This document shows positions 14,763-23,077 of a stretch of 24,110 nt of DNA, one piece after another (positions within the stretch are counted from its first letter, which is position 1; each line of letters begins with the position of its first letter). The stretch is from the NCBI GenBank assembly GCA_030152225.1, contig JASLHL010000025.1, forward strand, positions 1-24,110, read 5' to 3'. The notes under the pieces were generated by a model, which worked only from the letters and a program-made list of their open reading frames with translations, searched no databases and was not told the origin of the DNA. The stretch comes from Flavobacterium sp. (GTDB lineage Bacteria > Bacteroidota > Bacteroidia > Flavobacteriales > Flavobacteriaceae). The translations under genes and the position numbers were made by a program.

Positions 14763-15596
14763 ATGAAAAAAGTAGTTTTAGGTTTATCTGTTTTGGCTCT
14801 TACGCTTACGTCATGTGGTACAAAACAAAAAATTGCTGACTTAGAAGCAAAAAACAAAGAAGTACAAGATTTATTAAATACTTGTACAATTCAATTGAAC
14901 TCTGCACTTGCTGAAAAGAAAGTTCTTTCAGACCAAGTACACGACTTAAAGAAAAATACCTCTGATTTAATTAGCAACGTAGGTAACTTAACTATGTTAT
15001 CTTCAAAAGGTGCTGACAACTTAGAGAAATCTTTAGAAAGTTTAAAAGAAAAAGATTTAAAAATTACAAGATTACAAGATGCCCTTACTAAGAAAGACTC
15101 TGTTACGTTGGCTTTAGTTAAGAGTGTGAAAAAAGAAGTTGGATTTGACGATCCAGATATTGAAGTTAACGTTGAAAAAGGAGTTGTGTATATCTCAATT
15201 GCTGATAAATTGTTATTCAAAACGGCTAGCTACCAAGTAAATGATAAAGCAAAAGCTGTATTGGCTAAAGTAGCTAAGATTGCAAAAAGCAAACCTGATT
15301 TTGAATTAATGGTTGAAGGACACACAGATAACGTGCCAATCAAAAATACAATGTTTGAAGATAACTGGGACTTAAGTGTGAAAAGAGCTACTTCTATCGT
15401 ACGTGTGTTACAAAAAGATTTAGGTTTAGATCCTAAACAATTAGTAGCTTCAGGACGTGGAGAATATGTGCCTCTAGTTGATAATGATACAGCTGAGAAC
15501 AAGGCTAGAAACAGAAGAACTAGAATCATCTTGATGCCGAAAATCGATCAGTTCTATGATATGATCGAAAAGGAAATGAAAGAAATGAAAAAATAA
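14763..15596 (+). CDS. OmpA family outer-membrane lipoprotein with coiled coil
   Basis: A 277-residue lipoprotein that should tether the outer membrane to peptidoglycan. The signal peptide ends in lipobox TLTSC with acylated Cys18. Residues 22-115 are a long coiled coil of heptad-like Leu/Lys/Glu segments. The OmpA C-terminal domain spans about 148-258, with GHTDN (186-190) and NRRTR (250-254) supplying the Asp and Arg that bind diaminopimelate. A Met/Lys/Glu helix closes the protein. The layout resembles Pal or OmpA-MotB-like lipoproteins. ATG 14763 is chosen over 14718 because it starts the signal peptide and lies after the promoter. An intrinsic terminator follows. Confidence 0.9.
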   Translation: MKKVVLGLSVLALTLTSCGTKQKIADLEAKNKEVQDLLNTCTIQLNSALAEKKVLSDQVHDLKKNTSDLISNVGNLTMLSSKGADNLEKSLESLKEKDLKITRLQDALTKKDSVTLALVKSVKKEVGFDDPDIEVNVEKGVVYISIADKLLFKTASYQVNDKAKAVLAKVAKIAKSKPDFELMVEGHTDNVPIKNTMFEDNWDLSVKRATSIVRVLQKDLGLDPKQLVASGRGEYVPLVDNDTAENKARNRRTRIILMPKIDQFYDMIEKEMKEMKK

Positions 15597-15611
15597 TCAT
15601 TTTTAATAGGT

Positions 15612-15647
15612 AAAAAAGCCGTTTGATAAGTCAAACGGCTTTTTTTT
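15612..15647 (+). terminator. Terminator of the OmpA lipoprotein gene
   Basis: A 15-bp perfect stem AAAAAAGCCGTTTGA (15612-15626) / TCAAACGGCTTTTTT (15631-15645) with loop TAAG, followed by more T. Confidence 0.85.
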
Positions 15648-15765
15648 ATGCATGGTTTATGCCTCACAAAATTGATTTCTTTTTTTTGTTTATTTCGCCA
15701 AAAAAGTGTATTTTTTTATTGTTTATGAAAAACAGTATTAACCCCTTTTCACACCCTTACAAACT

Positions 15766-16722
15766 ATGAATAAGATTCCTGAAAACTTCAACCAATTTGA
15801 TCTCATTGGAGATATTCACGGACATAGCAATGACCTAAAAAAATTATTGGGTGCTTTAGGCTACAAGCTAAAAGGCAATTATTATCAACATCCTGAACGA
15901 AAAGTTTTATTTTTAGGTGACTACATCGACCGTGGCGTGAATGTTGTTGAAGTTTTAGAAATTGTCAAAAACATGGTTGACAATGGAGAAGCGATTGCAC
16001 TAATGGGAAATCATGAATACAATGCAATTTGCTACAATACACTTACTGTCGACGGTACGTACTTACGCGAACACAGCAAGAAAAACTTCAATCAACATGC
16101 GATCACCATGGCCGCTTTTATGCAAAAGCCCAACTTGTACAAAATGTATATTGAATGGTTTAAGACCTTGCCACTTTTTTATGAAAATGATTCCTTTAGA
16201 GCTATTCACGCTTGTTGGGACGATGTAAGTGTGGATTACCTAAAAACACGACTACCTGATCATTGTTTGACTAGCGATTTATTCGAAGAAGCATGTACAG
16301 CGGGAACAGCTTTATATCAAGCCGTTGAAATTGTATTAAAAGGTAAAGAGATCGACCTTCCCAACAATCAATCCTTTATTGATAAAGACGGGATTATACG
16401 CCATTCCTTCCGTGTAAAATGGTGGGAAGAGCCCCAAAAACCGCATACATTAAATACAGTGAGCGCTTCAGTAATCAAGCATCATGTAGATGAACCGATC
16501 AATGTTCAACAAATAAACTTTTATTCAAGAGTAGCTAAACCCGTATTCTTCGGTCATTATTGGATGAAAGTCAACACAACACAACAACCGCAAATTTTAA
16601 CACCTAATACGTGTTGCCTCGATTACAGTGTAGCCAAGAATGGACACCTTGTCTGCTACCGCTATAGTGGAGAACAAACCCTCGATTCCAATTCCCTCAA
16701 TTTTATTAAAGAATATAACTAA
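15766..16722 (+). CDS. PPP-family metallophosphoesterase (ApaH/PrpE-like)
   Basis: A 318-residue cytoplasmic phosphatase with the full dinuclear-metal motif set: GDIHGH (15-20), GDYIDRG (51-57), GNHEY (81-85), a His in IHACWD, and FGHYW near residue 263. This order is that of the PPP phosphatases, which include ApaH/PrpE (diadenosine tetraphosphate hydrolysis) and bacterial protein phosphatases. The sequence is longer than PrpE (about 245) and carries an insert between GNHE and the later His motifs, so the substrate is uncertain. It starts after a T-rich stretch without a clear consensus promoter. Its stop codon overlaps the stop of the converging DUF4421 gene. Confidence 0.85.
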   Translation: MNKIPENFNQFDLIGDIHGHSNDLKKLLGALGYKLKGNYYQHPERKVLFLGDYIDRGVNVVEVLEIVKNMVDNGEAIALMGNHEYNAICYNTLTVDGTYLREHSKKNFNQHAITMAAFMQKPNLYKMYIEWFKTLPLFYENDSFRAIHACWDDVSVDYLKTRLPDHCLTSDLFEEACTAGTALYQAVEIVLKGKEIDLPNNQSFIDKDGIIRHSFRVKWWEEPQKPHTLNTVSASVIKHHVDEPINVQQINFYSRVAKPVFFGHYWMKVNTTQQPQILTPNTCCLDYSVAKNGHLVCYRYSGEQTLDSNSLNFIKEYN

Positions 16723-17708
16723 TACGTAGAAGGATCCAACAAATCAATCAAGTCATATTGCAAGATTTTTGGATCTTTTTTCAATGTAAATCGCTTGGTT
16801 AAAAACAAGGAAAAACTCTTGTTGGACAATTGAGTCGTATACCCTTCTACTTTATTGAAATACAAAGCACTCAAGGACGATTTAACCCCCATTCCCCACT
16901 CCTCACCTTGATAAGCGAGATTGAGGTCACTACCCACCTGCCCGTTGACGTAAAAAACGGTCCTATTTGTACTTAAGTTTTCGTCAAAAATACCATTGAT
17001 GCCGACTGTTATCGAAAGGGAAGCAAGAAATTTTTTCCACAACACCCAATTATACGCATAACCAATCGTTGGGCCAAACATATAGCTTCGGCTATCGTTG
17101 GCGCGAATGCCATCGGACAATTCAGGGGTGTTTTTAATCACACTTAAAAAACCAGACCCTCCGAGTAGAAGCGCACCAGCCGATTTTTTTTGTATGTTGT
17201 TCTTATTGTTGGCTGCTCCAATAGAAAACTTAGCTGAATTAAACACATAGGTAAATTTACCTCCATAGAGATTGATTCTCAAATCGTCAAAACTCAAATA
17301 TTCCTTTTGGTCTGTATCATAGCGATAGAACCCTTTATACTGTTGAAAATAAAAGTCAATCATAAAATTTTTCCCTACAACGTGATATTGGAAGTCTACA
17401 GTTGAACTTTTTCCTTTTTCCTTATCACGCATACCCGAAAAACCGTGACTATAACTCAAAAAAGAGTTTTTCCACGCAAAAGCTAACCCGATATTTACTG
17501 GTCGATTGGGTTCGAATGCGAGCTCTTTTCCATCCTGTTCGTAATTGAGCGATAGAAATTCTTGACTTAAGCGTATTGATCCACCATACGCATGCCTATA
17601 CCTCCCAATATACAGGGAATCAACTTGAGCAAAACTACAAGTAAAGTAAAATAAGCTGATACCCAAGAATAGGACGTTTTTGTATTTCACAAGGTTACAA
17701 TTTTGCAC
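16719..17708 (-). CDS. DUF4421 family envelope protein
   Basis: A 329-residue exported protein. The N-terminal hydrophobic segment ending CSFAQ (about residue 28) is a signal peptide. The body alternates short amphipathic strands with aromatic ends, and the PNRPVNIGLAFAWKN region followed by SSTVDFQYHVVGKNFMIDFYFQ is characteristic of DUF4421, a Bacteroidota family with beta-barrel-like features and no known role. Outer-membrane placement is inferred. Translation begins at GTG 17708 within a TAGTG overlap with the stop of the upstream gene; a second GTG six codons later is an alternative. The stop codon overlaps that of the metallophosphatase gene. Confidence 0.75.
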   Translation of the reverse strand: MQNCNLVKYKNVLFLGISLFYFTCSFAQVDSLYIGRYRHAYGGSIRLSQEFLSLNYEQDGKELAFEPNRPVNIGLAFAWKNSFLSYSHGFSGMRDKEKGKSSTVDFQYHVVGKNFMIDFYFQQYKGFYRYDTDQKEYLSFDDLRINLYGGKFTYVFNSAKFSIGAANNKNNIQKKSAGALLLGGSGFLSVIKNTPELSDGIRANDSRSYMFGPTIGYAYNWVLWKKFLASLSITVGINGIFDENLSTNRTVFYVNGQVGSDLNLAYQGEEWGMGVKSSLSALYFNKVEGYTTQLSNKSFSLFLTKRFTLKKDPKILQYDLIDLLDPSTY

Positions 17709-19186
17709 TAGGTAAATAACTCTTCAATTTTCTGAATCCCATCACGCTGACATACAAGACGGTACCGTTTATATTCTGTATGATTTCCATACTCTATTTG
17801 GGAGATAAAGTTAATATAATATACTTTATCGGCATAAAAACCGATAACCTGTTTATTTTGTTCATCCAAACTCAATACGGGTACTTTGGGGTTATCCATC
17901 CGTTGCAATAAACGCGTCAAATTAAATCTAAAGATATCGTGAACCCCTTTAAAAAAATACGTACTGTCTTTCATCATTTCACCACGATCTAATGAAACTT
18001 TCTTGCGGTACAGCAATATTTTTTCGTTGTGAATGCGATTTTCTACCTCCAATAAGACGGATCGATTTCGAATATTTAAAATGTCTGAGGGAACTTTCTC
18101 ATCCGTAATAAAATCAACGGCTTCTTTGATCCAACCGATTCCTCTTCCCTTAATACTGATTGAGGTTTTATTGTCGAAATATTTTCCTCCTAATTTTCCT
18201 GCAAAATAAAAACGCATCAGTTCTTTAATGCGATCTTTTAGCATATAGCCCACCACTAAAGCGACAAACAAAGGCATCGTAAAATTACCGTATTTTTGTT
18301 GAAAAGAAAAAGCTACAATCGTTGCAAATACCATGGATATTCCTGCAGCAATACTGTAATATACTTGTTGCACAAAAACGCCATCTCCGTCTTTCTTTGT
18401 ATTCGATTCCAACAACAAATCCGATTCGACGTATTTGTTTAACATAGCATAACGATAGATTACAGCCTGATTGGTCGCTTGTTCATTGGCCTTAATAAAA
18501 CTATATCCTTTACTTTTCATATAAGCTTGTTCAGAAAGAATCAATTCTTTTGTTTGCAATTGCAGCAATTGAAACTGTTCATCCGATACAAGCATCAGCC
18601 GCTCAAGTAACAAAAAGCTATAACGCAATAAGGTATAAGACAAATATTCATCAGCAAAACTAAAGTAGTTCAAATATTCTTTTCCTGTTACTTGTTCATT
18701 GGTCATCAAATCCTCTTTCAAGCTTCTATACTTTTCTCGAATTGCACTACATGACGCAATATACCCATGAATCAAATCTGCGCGATTATCCGCTTTCGCC
18801 TGTTTAAATTCAGCAACAGCACTGCGCAAGGCACTGCGAAAAATAGCCATAAACATTTTCAACTGAAACTCCACTTCTCGTATTTGCTGTTCGGTTTCAG
18901 CTTCTAACAACTGATGCGTAGCATAGCTCAGATTATTAAAAGGAACAGCCCCTTCATCTACAATAGCAGACAACTTATACACGGGGGTAATAAATCGCAC
19001 TTTGGACTTAACATCAGAATAGAATTGATCTTTCGAGTAATTCGATTGATTCAAATCCAATGTATTCGGAACGAATATCCAAGTATTGATTGTAAAATCA
19101 CTTTGATGTTCATCCTTGGCTTTAATAAAACCTACCTTCATTTCTAAAGTATACGCATCATGCGATCTCACTTTAATATCTAGCAT
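17708..19186 (-). CDS. Unknown 492-aa protein with two central membrane helices
   Basis: I recognise no family. Residues 1-80 look beta-rich and soluble. Residues 85-260 are helical and charged, with possible coiled-coil stretches (about 92-112, 185-225). Two hydrophobic helices follow (about 276-296 and 302-317) with a very short loop, so both large parts face the same side, probably the cytoplasm. Residues 320-492 are basic and mixed alpha/beta. There is no signal peptide. It overlaps the DUF4421 gene by its stop codon (TAGTG), a strong hint of coupled translation and a shared process linking inner and outer membrane. The ATG at 19186 has an A-rich upstream region, as is common here. Confidence 0.7.
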   Translation of the reverse strand: MLDIKVRSHDAYTLEMKVGFIKAKDEHQSDFTINTWIFVPNTLDLNQSNYSKDQFYSDVKSKVRFITPVYKLSAIVDEGAVPFNNLSYATHQLLEAETEQQIREVEFQLKMFMAIFRSALRSAVAEFKQAKADNRADLIHGYIASCSAIREKYRSLKEDLMTNEQVTGKEYLNYFSFADEYLSYTLLRYSFLLLERLMLVSDEQFQLLQLQTKELILSEQAYMKSKGYSFIKANEQATNQAVIYRYAMLNKYVESDLLLESNTKKDGDGVFVQQVYYSIAAGISMVFATIVAFSFQQKYGNFTMPLFVALVVGYMLKDRIKELMRFYFAGKLGGKYFDNKTSISIKGRGIGWIKEAVDFITDEKVPSDILNIRNRSVLLEVENRIHNEKILLYRKKVSLDRGEMMKDSTYFFKGVHDIFRFNLTRLLQRMDNPKVPVLSLDEQNKQVIGFYADKVYYINFISQIEYGNHTEYKRYRLVCQRDGIQKIEELFT

Positions 19187-19314
19187 TTTTATTCTTTTTT
19201 TAAAAAAATATTTCTTTTCTCCGTTCTAAGGTCATTTTAACAATAGAAGGCATACTAATTGAACAACTAAAAAAAACAACTCTTCACAAATTTAATTATA
19301 AAATTCACACAATT

Positions 19315-19731
19315 ATGCCTTTATTTTCTAACAAATTCAGACAAAACATTTCTAATCTACGTAAAGAAAAATCAAATTGTAGCTTCATCTATAGTCTTTT
19401 AACTTATTTAGAACACCCCAGTATTACCCCTTTGGGTTTTTACATTTTTTTGGACAATCTAGAAGTAAAGAATCCGATCAGCATCAAAAAGTTTTCACTC
19501 GTTATTTTATCCGAATTGGGTTTTGCTGCCTTACAACATCAGGTGTCCTTACAACACAACCTTGAAGATCTAGAAAAACTGGGGATTTTACTTCATATTC
19601 AAACTGTTGAATATAAACTACACCTTAAACAATGCGTCAAAAAATTTGACTTTCATACTTTTTCGATCGCGGATAAAATACACCTAAAACAGGAATTCGA
19701 ACAACTCTTAAAAAAGACGAATGCTAAATAA
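19315..19731 (+). CDS. Hypothetical protein, 138 aa
   Basis: No family recognised. The protein is basic and rich in Leu, His, Gln and Lys, mostly helical by composition, and has a hydrophobic stretch TPLGFYIFLDNL (38-49) too short to be a membrane anchor. It diverges from the 492-aa gene across about 130 bases and precedes rmlA by about 130 bases. No hairpin terminator is evident before rmlA, so read-through is possible. Length and lack of a competing frame support a gene, but nothing points to function. Confidence 0.5.
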   Translation: MPLFSNKFRQNISNLRKEKSNCSFIYSLLTYLEHPSITPLGFYIFLDNLEVKNPISIKKFSLVILSELGFAALQHQVSLQHNLEDLEKLGILLHIQTVEYKLHLKQCVKKFDFHTFSIADKIHLKQEFEQLLKKTNAK

Positions 19732-19859
19732 ACGAATCGATCTAGGGCTTTTTTTCTCAAATTTTTAGTTGGATAACAACCTAAACAAAAATCTTTACTT
19801 ATCTTTCAACTCCTAATCAGATGAATCGATTTTTCATCGAGGGAAAATACACATTATTT

Positions 19860-20744
19860 ATGAAGGGAATTATATTAGCAGGTGGTTCAGGAACTCGTTT
19901 ACATCCTTTAACCTTGTCTATTTCAAAGCAACTATTACCAATATACGATAAACCGATGATATACTATCCTTTATCGACTTTAATGCTTGCTGGTATTCGC
20001 GACATTCTCATCATTTCTACGCCACGAGATTTGCCTCTATTCGAATCTTTACTAGGTACAGGAGAGCAACTGGGTATTCGGTTATCATATGCCGTACAAC
20101 CGACTCCAGATGGAATTGCACAAGCCCTAATAATTGCAGAAGATTTTATTGAAGATCAACCTATATGTTTAATTTTAGGAGACAATATCTTTTATGGAAA
20201 CGATTTAAAGAAAAAAGTACAACTTGCTATTGAATCTGTAGAAAAAGAACAAAAGGCAGTTGTTTTTGGTTATACGGTCAAAGATCCACAACGTTATGGT
20301 GTTGTTGAATTTGACAAACAAAATCAAGTGATTTCCATCGAAGAAAAACCCGTAAATCCCAAATCAAACTTTGCTGTAGTAGGGTTATATTTTTACCCAA
20401 ATAATGCAATATCATATGCTAAAACACTACAACCCTCTTCAAGAGGAGAGCTGGAAATAACAAGCTTAAACAACTTGTATTTACAACAAAACAACTTACA
20501 AGTACAACCTTTAGGTAGAGGATTTGCCTGGCTTGATACGGGTACGCATGAGTCTTTAGTCGAAGCGACGGAATTTGTCAAAACAGTTGAAAAGAGAACT
20601 GGCTTAAAAATTGCTTGCATAGAGGAGATTGCTCTTTCTAACCATTGGATTTCCAATGAAAGTTTAGCCAATACTATTGCTTCCTATAAAGGTGATTATT
20701 ACGATTATATCCGAGAATATTTACAGGCTGTACAAAAAAATTAA
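19860..20744 (+). CDS. rmlA: Glucose-1-phosphate thymidylyltransferase (RmlA)
   Basis: First step of dTDP-L-rhamnose synthesis, joining dTTP and glucose-1-phosphate in the cytoplasm. The 294 residues fit the family. Motifs: nucleotide loop [13 protein letters not shown] (6-18), Lys23 in ISKQLLP, metal aspartate in LGDNIFYG (Asp108), EEKP (161-164) and LDTGTH (225-230) with the second metal aspartate. I start at ATG 19860 (MKGIILAGG), not at ATG 19821, since the latter adds thirteen residues not found in family members. It ends only nine bases from the end of rmlB on the other strand, with no terminator hairpin between. No rmlC or rmlD is in the window. Confidence 0.94.
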   Translation: MKGIILAGGSGTRLHPLTLSISKQLLPIYDKPMIYYPLSTLMLAGIRDILIISTPRDLPLFESLLGTGEQLGIRLSYAVQPTPDGIAQALIIAEDFIEDQPICLILGDNIFYGNDLKKKVQLAIESVEKEQKAVVFGYTVKDPQRYGVVEFDKQNQVISIEEKPVNPKSNFAVVGLYFYPNNAISYAKTLQPSSRGELEITSLNNLYLQQNNLQVQPLGRGFAWLDTGTHESLVEATEFVKTVEKRTGLKIACIEEIALSNHWISNESLANTIASYKGDYYDYIREYLQAVQKN

Positions 20745-20753
20745 GCTTGATTT

Positions 20754-21776
20754 TTATTTTTGCTGTTCAATTGCTACGATCCAATCTTGATTGGCTAGAT
20801 ACCAAGCAATTGTCTTTTTTATGCCATCTTGAATAGTTTGAGTAGGTGTCCAACCCAAAGCTTGCAATTTGGTAGCATCAATGGCATATCTTAAATCATG
20901 TCCTTTTCGATCTGTTACAAAGCGAATGAGCTGTTGACTACTGCCTGCTTCTCGTCCCAATAAAAGATCTACCTCCTGACACAGCATGTGAACTAAGGCA
21001 ATGTTTTTCAATTCATTAAATCCTCCTACATTATAGGTTTCGCCTATTTTTCCACGTGTAAATATAAAATGAATGGCTGCTGCGTGATCTTCCACATACA
21101 ACCAATCTCGAACATTTTCACCTGTTCCATAAACAGGAATTTCTCTTCCTTGAAGTATGCACTGTATAGTTAGCGGAATTAATTTCTCAGGATATTGATT
21201 AGGACCGTAATTATTAGAACAATTGCTAATTAAATAAGGCATTTGATACGTTTCTCCATAAGCGCGAACAAAGTGATCCGAACTGGCTTTTGAAGCAGAA
21301 TAGGGCGAATTAGGCGCATAGGCCGTTGTTTCAGAAAACAATCCGTCCATCCCTAGTGTACCATAGACCTCATCCGTACTAATATGGTAAAAGATCTTTC
21401 CTTTCCAATTATGCTCCCATCGCTTGCGAAAAGCGTTTAGTAAAATCACCGTTCCCAAGACATTAGTTGTTACAAAGGCTAAAGGATCCACAATGGAACG
21501 ATCAACATGAGATTCAGCAGCTAAATGAATGACGTGGGTAAACGAATAAGATTCGAAAAGCTGTTCAACAAAAGCTTCATCGCGAATATCACCTTGAACA
21601 AATCGATAATTAGCAGCAGCTGCAATATCTTCAACATTTGTCAAGTTTCCTGCATACGTTAAGGCATCTAAATTGACAATCGTATCCTCAGGAAAAGCGT
21701 TGACAAATTTACGCACCACATGACTTCCTATAAAGCCAGCTCCACCAGTAATTAAAATGCATTTTGAAGATTTCAT
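20754..21776 (-). CDS. rmlB: dTDP-glucose 4,6-dehydratase (RmlB)
   Basis: Second step of the dTDP-rhamnose route, giving dTDP-4-keto-6-deoxyglucose. A 340-residue extended short-chain dehydrogenase: NAD loop GGAGFIG (11-17), LDALTYAGN (37-45), TDEVYG (134-139) with the Asp-Glu pair specific to dehydratases, and catalytic YSASK (Tyr159, Lys163). NCSNNYGPNQYPEKLIP and the NVRDWLYV substrate region are typical. I use ATG 21776; the longer frame to 21794 begins with TTG inside a -7 promoter element. It faces rmlA tail to tail and lies downstream of dnaN, separated by a terminator and a palindromic repeat. Confidence 0.94.
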   Translation of the reverse strand: MKSSKCILITGGAGFIGSHVVRKFVNAFPEDTIVNLDALTYAGNLTNVEDIAAAANYRFVQGDIRDEAFVEQLFESYSFTHVIHLAAESHVDRSIVDPLAFVTTNVLGTVILLNAFRKRWEHNWKGKIFYHISTDEVYGTLGMDGLFSETTAYAPNSPYSASKASSDHFVRAYGETYQMPYLISNCSNNYGPNQYPEKLIPLTIQCILQGREIPVYGTGENVRDWLYVEDHAAAIHFIFTRGKIGETYNVGGFNELKNIALVHMLCQEVDLLLGREAGSSQQLIRFVTDRKGHDLRYAIDATKLQALGWTPTQTIQDGIKKTIAWYLANQDWIVAIEQQK

Positions 21777-21791
21777 TCGATCGAGTTTTAT

Positions 21792-21799
21792 CAAAAATA
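21792..21799 (-). promoter_or_regulatory. -7 element of rmlB fused to the upstream terminator
   Basis: TATTTTTG on minus matches TAnnTTTG exactly and lies 15 bases before the rmlB ATG. Its first bases are part of the T-tract of the dnaN terminator. No TTG is found at -33, where the hairpin lies. Confidence 0.4.
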
Positions 21800-21826
21800 A
21801 AAAAGCAACCGATTGGTTGCTTTTTT
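21799..21826 (-). terminator. Intrinsic terminator after dnaN
   Basis: A 12-bp perfect stem AAAAAAGCAACC (21799-21810) / GGTTGCTTTTTT (21815-21826) with loop GATT, about 55 bases past the dnaN stop codon in the minus direction. Confidence 0.8.
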
Positions 21827-21830
21827 GTTC

Positions 21831-21877
21831 ACAGTTGACGGTTTATAGTTTACCGTAAACAGTCAACTGTAAACTGT
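21831..21877. repeat. Palindromic intergenic repeat between dnaN and rmlB
   Basis: Arms ACAGTTGACGGTTTA (21831-21845) and TAAACAGTCAACTGT (21856-21870) pair with one mismatch around a ten-base loop that itself contains GTTTACCG. A further partial unit AAACTGT follows (21871-21877). The elements GTTTAC, AGTTGAC and ACAGT recur in both orientations. It resembles small dispersed repeats common in flavobacterial intergenic regions. Confidence 0.6.
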
Positions 21878-21878
21878 A

Positions 21879-22997
21879 TTAGTTATTTAACATAACAGGC
21901 ATTACAAGCATCGTAACTGCTTCTCCATCCTCTAGACCATCAACGGGTGTTAGGATACCTGCTCTATTAGGCAATGACATTTCTAATTGAATCTCATCAG
22001 ACTGAAGGTTATTCAACATTTCCAATAAGAATCTTGAGTTAAATCCGATTTGCATATCATCTCCTTGGTAATCACAAGTTAGACGCTCATCTGCTTTGTT
22101 TGAGTAATCGATATCTTCTGCTGAGATATTCAACTCTGTACCAGCGATACGCAATCTGATTTGATGGGTTGTTTTATTGGCATAAATTGCCACACGACGA
22201 ACTGAATTCAAGAATTGAACTCGGTTTAACAACAATCTATTTGGATTTTCTTTAGGAATTACTGCTTCGTAGTTTGGATATTTACCATCAATTAAACGAC
22301 ACGTTAACGCATAGTTATCGAATGTAAATTTCGCATTTGAATCATTAAATTCAATCACTACATCCGCACCAGATGCCATTAAGATATTTTTTAAAATATT
22401 CAATGGTTTCTTCGGCATGATAAAACTTGCTTCACTTGGTGAAGTAATATCTGTACGAGAATATTTCACTAATTTATGTGCATCTGTAGCTACGAAAATT
22501 AATCCTGTTGGAGCAAACTGGAAGAATACCCCTGACATAACAGGTCTTAAATCGTCGTTTCCTGCTGCGAATATCGTTTTACTGATCGCTGTTGCCAATA
22601 CTCCTGCAGACACTTCTGTTCTCGATGGATCTTCTAAGCTTTCTGCTTTAGGGAACTCATCTCCTGCTGAATAAGCTAATACATACTTACCAACATCAGA
22701 ACTAATTTCAATCGTATTGTTTTCCTTTACTGAGAAAGTTAATGGTTGCTCAGGAAATGTTTTCAATGTTTCCAACAATAACTTAGCAGGAACAGCGATA
22801 CTTCCTTGACTAGTTGATTCTATCTCTAGGCTAGCAGACATTGTTGTTTCTAAGTCAGAAGCTGAAACTCTCAAGATATTATTATCCAATTCAAACAAGA
22901 AATTGTCTAATATATGTAACGTATTACTACTACTAATAACACTTCCTAATACCTGTAATTGCTTCAACAAATAGGAACTCGATACTATAAACTTCAT
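21879..22997 (-). CDS. dnaN: DNA polymerase III beta subunit (sliding clamp)
   Basis: A 372-residue clamp that dimerises around DNA and holds the replicative polymerase; HolA, also in this window, helps load it. The three-domain clamp fold is shown by the N-terminal MKFIVSSSYLLKQLQVLGSV type start, LASAS-like strand pairs, RPVMSGVFF and FVATDAHKLVKYSR (central, about 155-180), and the C-terminal LVMPVML that lines the partner-binding groove. Full length for the family. It lies 80 bases after gldG with its own -7 element, and is followed by a terminator. No dnaA or origin is nearby, which is usual in Bacteroidota. Confidence 0.96.
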   Translation of the reverse strand: MKFIVSSSYLLKQLQVLGSVISSSNTLHILDNFLFELDNNILRVSASDLETTMSASLEIESTSQGSIAVPAKLLLETLKTFPEQPLTFSVKENNTIEISSDVGKYVLAYSAGDEFPKAESLEDPSRTEVSAGVLATAISKTIFAAGNDDLRPVMSGVFFQFAPTGLIFVATDAHKLVKYSRTDITSPSEASFIMPKKPLNILKNILMASGADVVIEFNDSNAKFTFDNYALTCRLIDGKYPNYEAVIPKENPNRLLLNRVQFLNSVRRVAIYANKTTHQIRLRIAGTELNISAEDIDYSNKADERLTCDYQGDDMQIGFNSRFLLEMLNNLQSDEIQLEMSLPNRAGILTPVDGLEDGEAVTMLVMPVMLNN

Positions 22998-23034
22998 ATT
23001 AAAATAATTTTATATGTAAAAGGCTTTACACCTA

Positions 23035-23042
23035 CAAATATA
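23035..23042 (-). promoter_or_regulatory. -7 promoter element of dnaN
   Basis: TATATTTG on minus matches TAnnTTTG exactly and predicts a leader of about 30 bases before ATG 22997. No clear TTG is seen 19 bases upstream of it. Confidence 0.55.
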
Positions 23043-23077
23043 TTCGTTTAACTTCAATAATAAAAGCAGAATCTGCA

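Noticed and set aside
14891..15529. Two minus-strand frames opposite the OmpA gene
   Set aside because: Antisense shadows of the Lys/Glu-rich coiled coil and OmpA domain; no promoter or homology.
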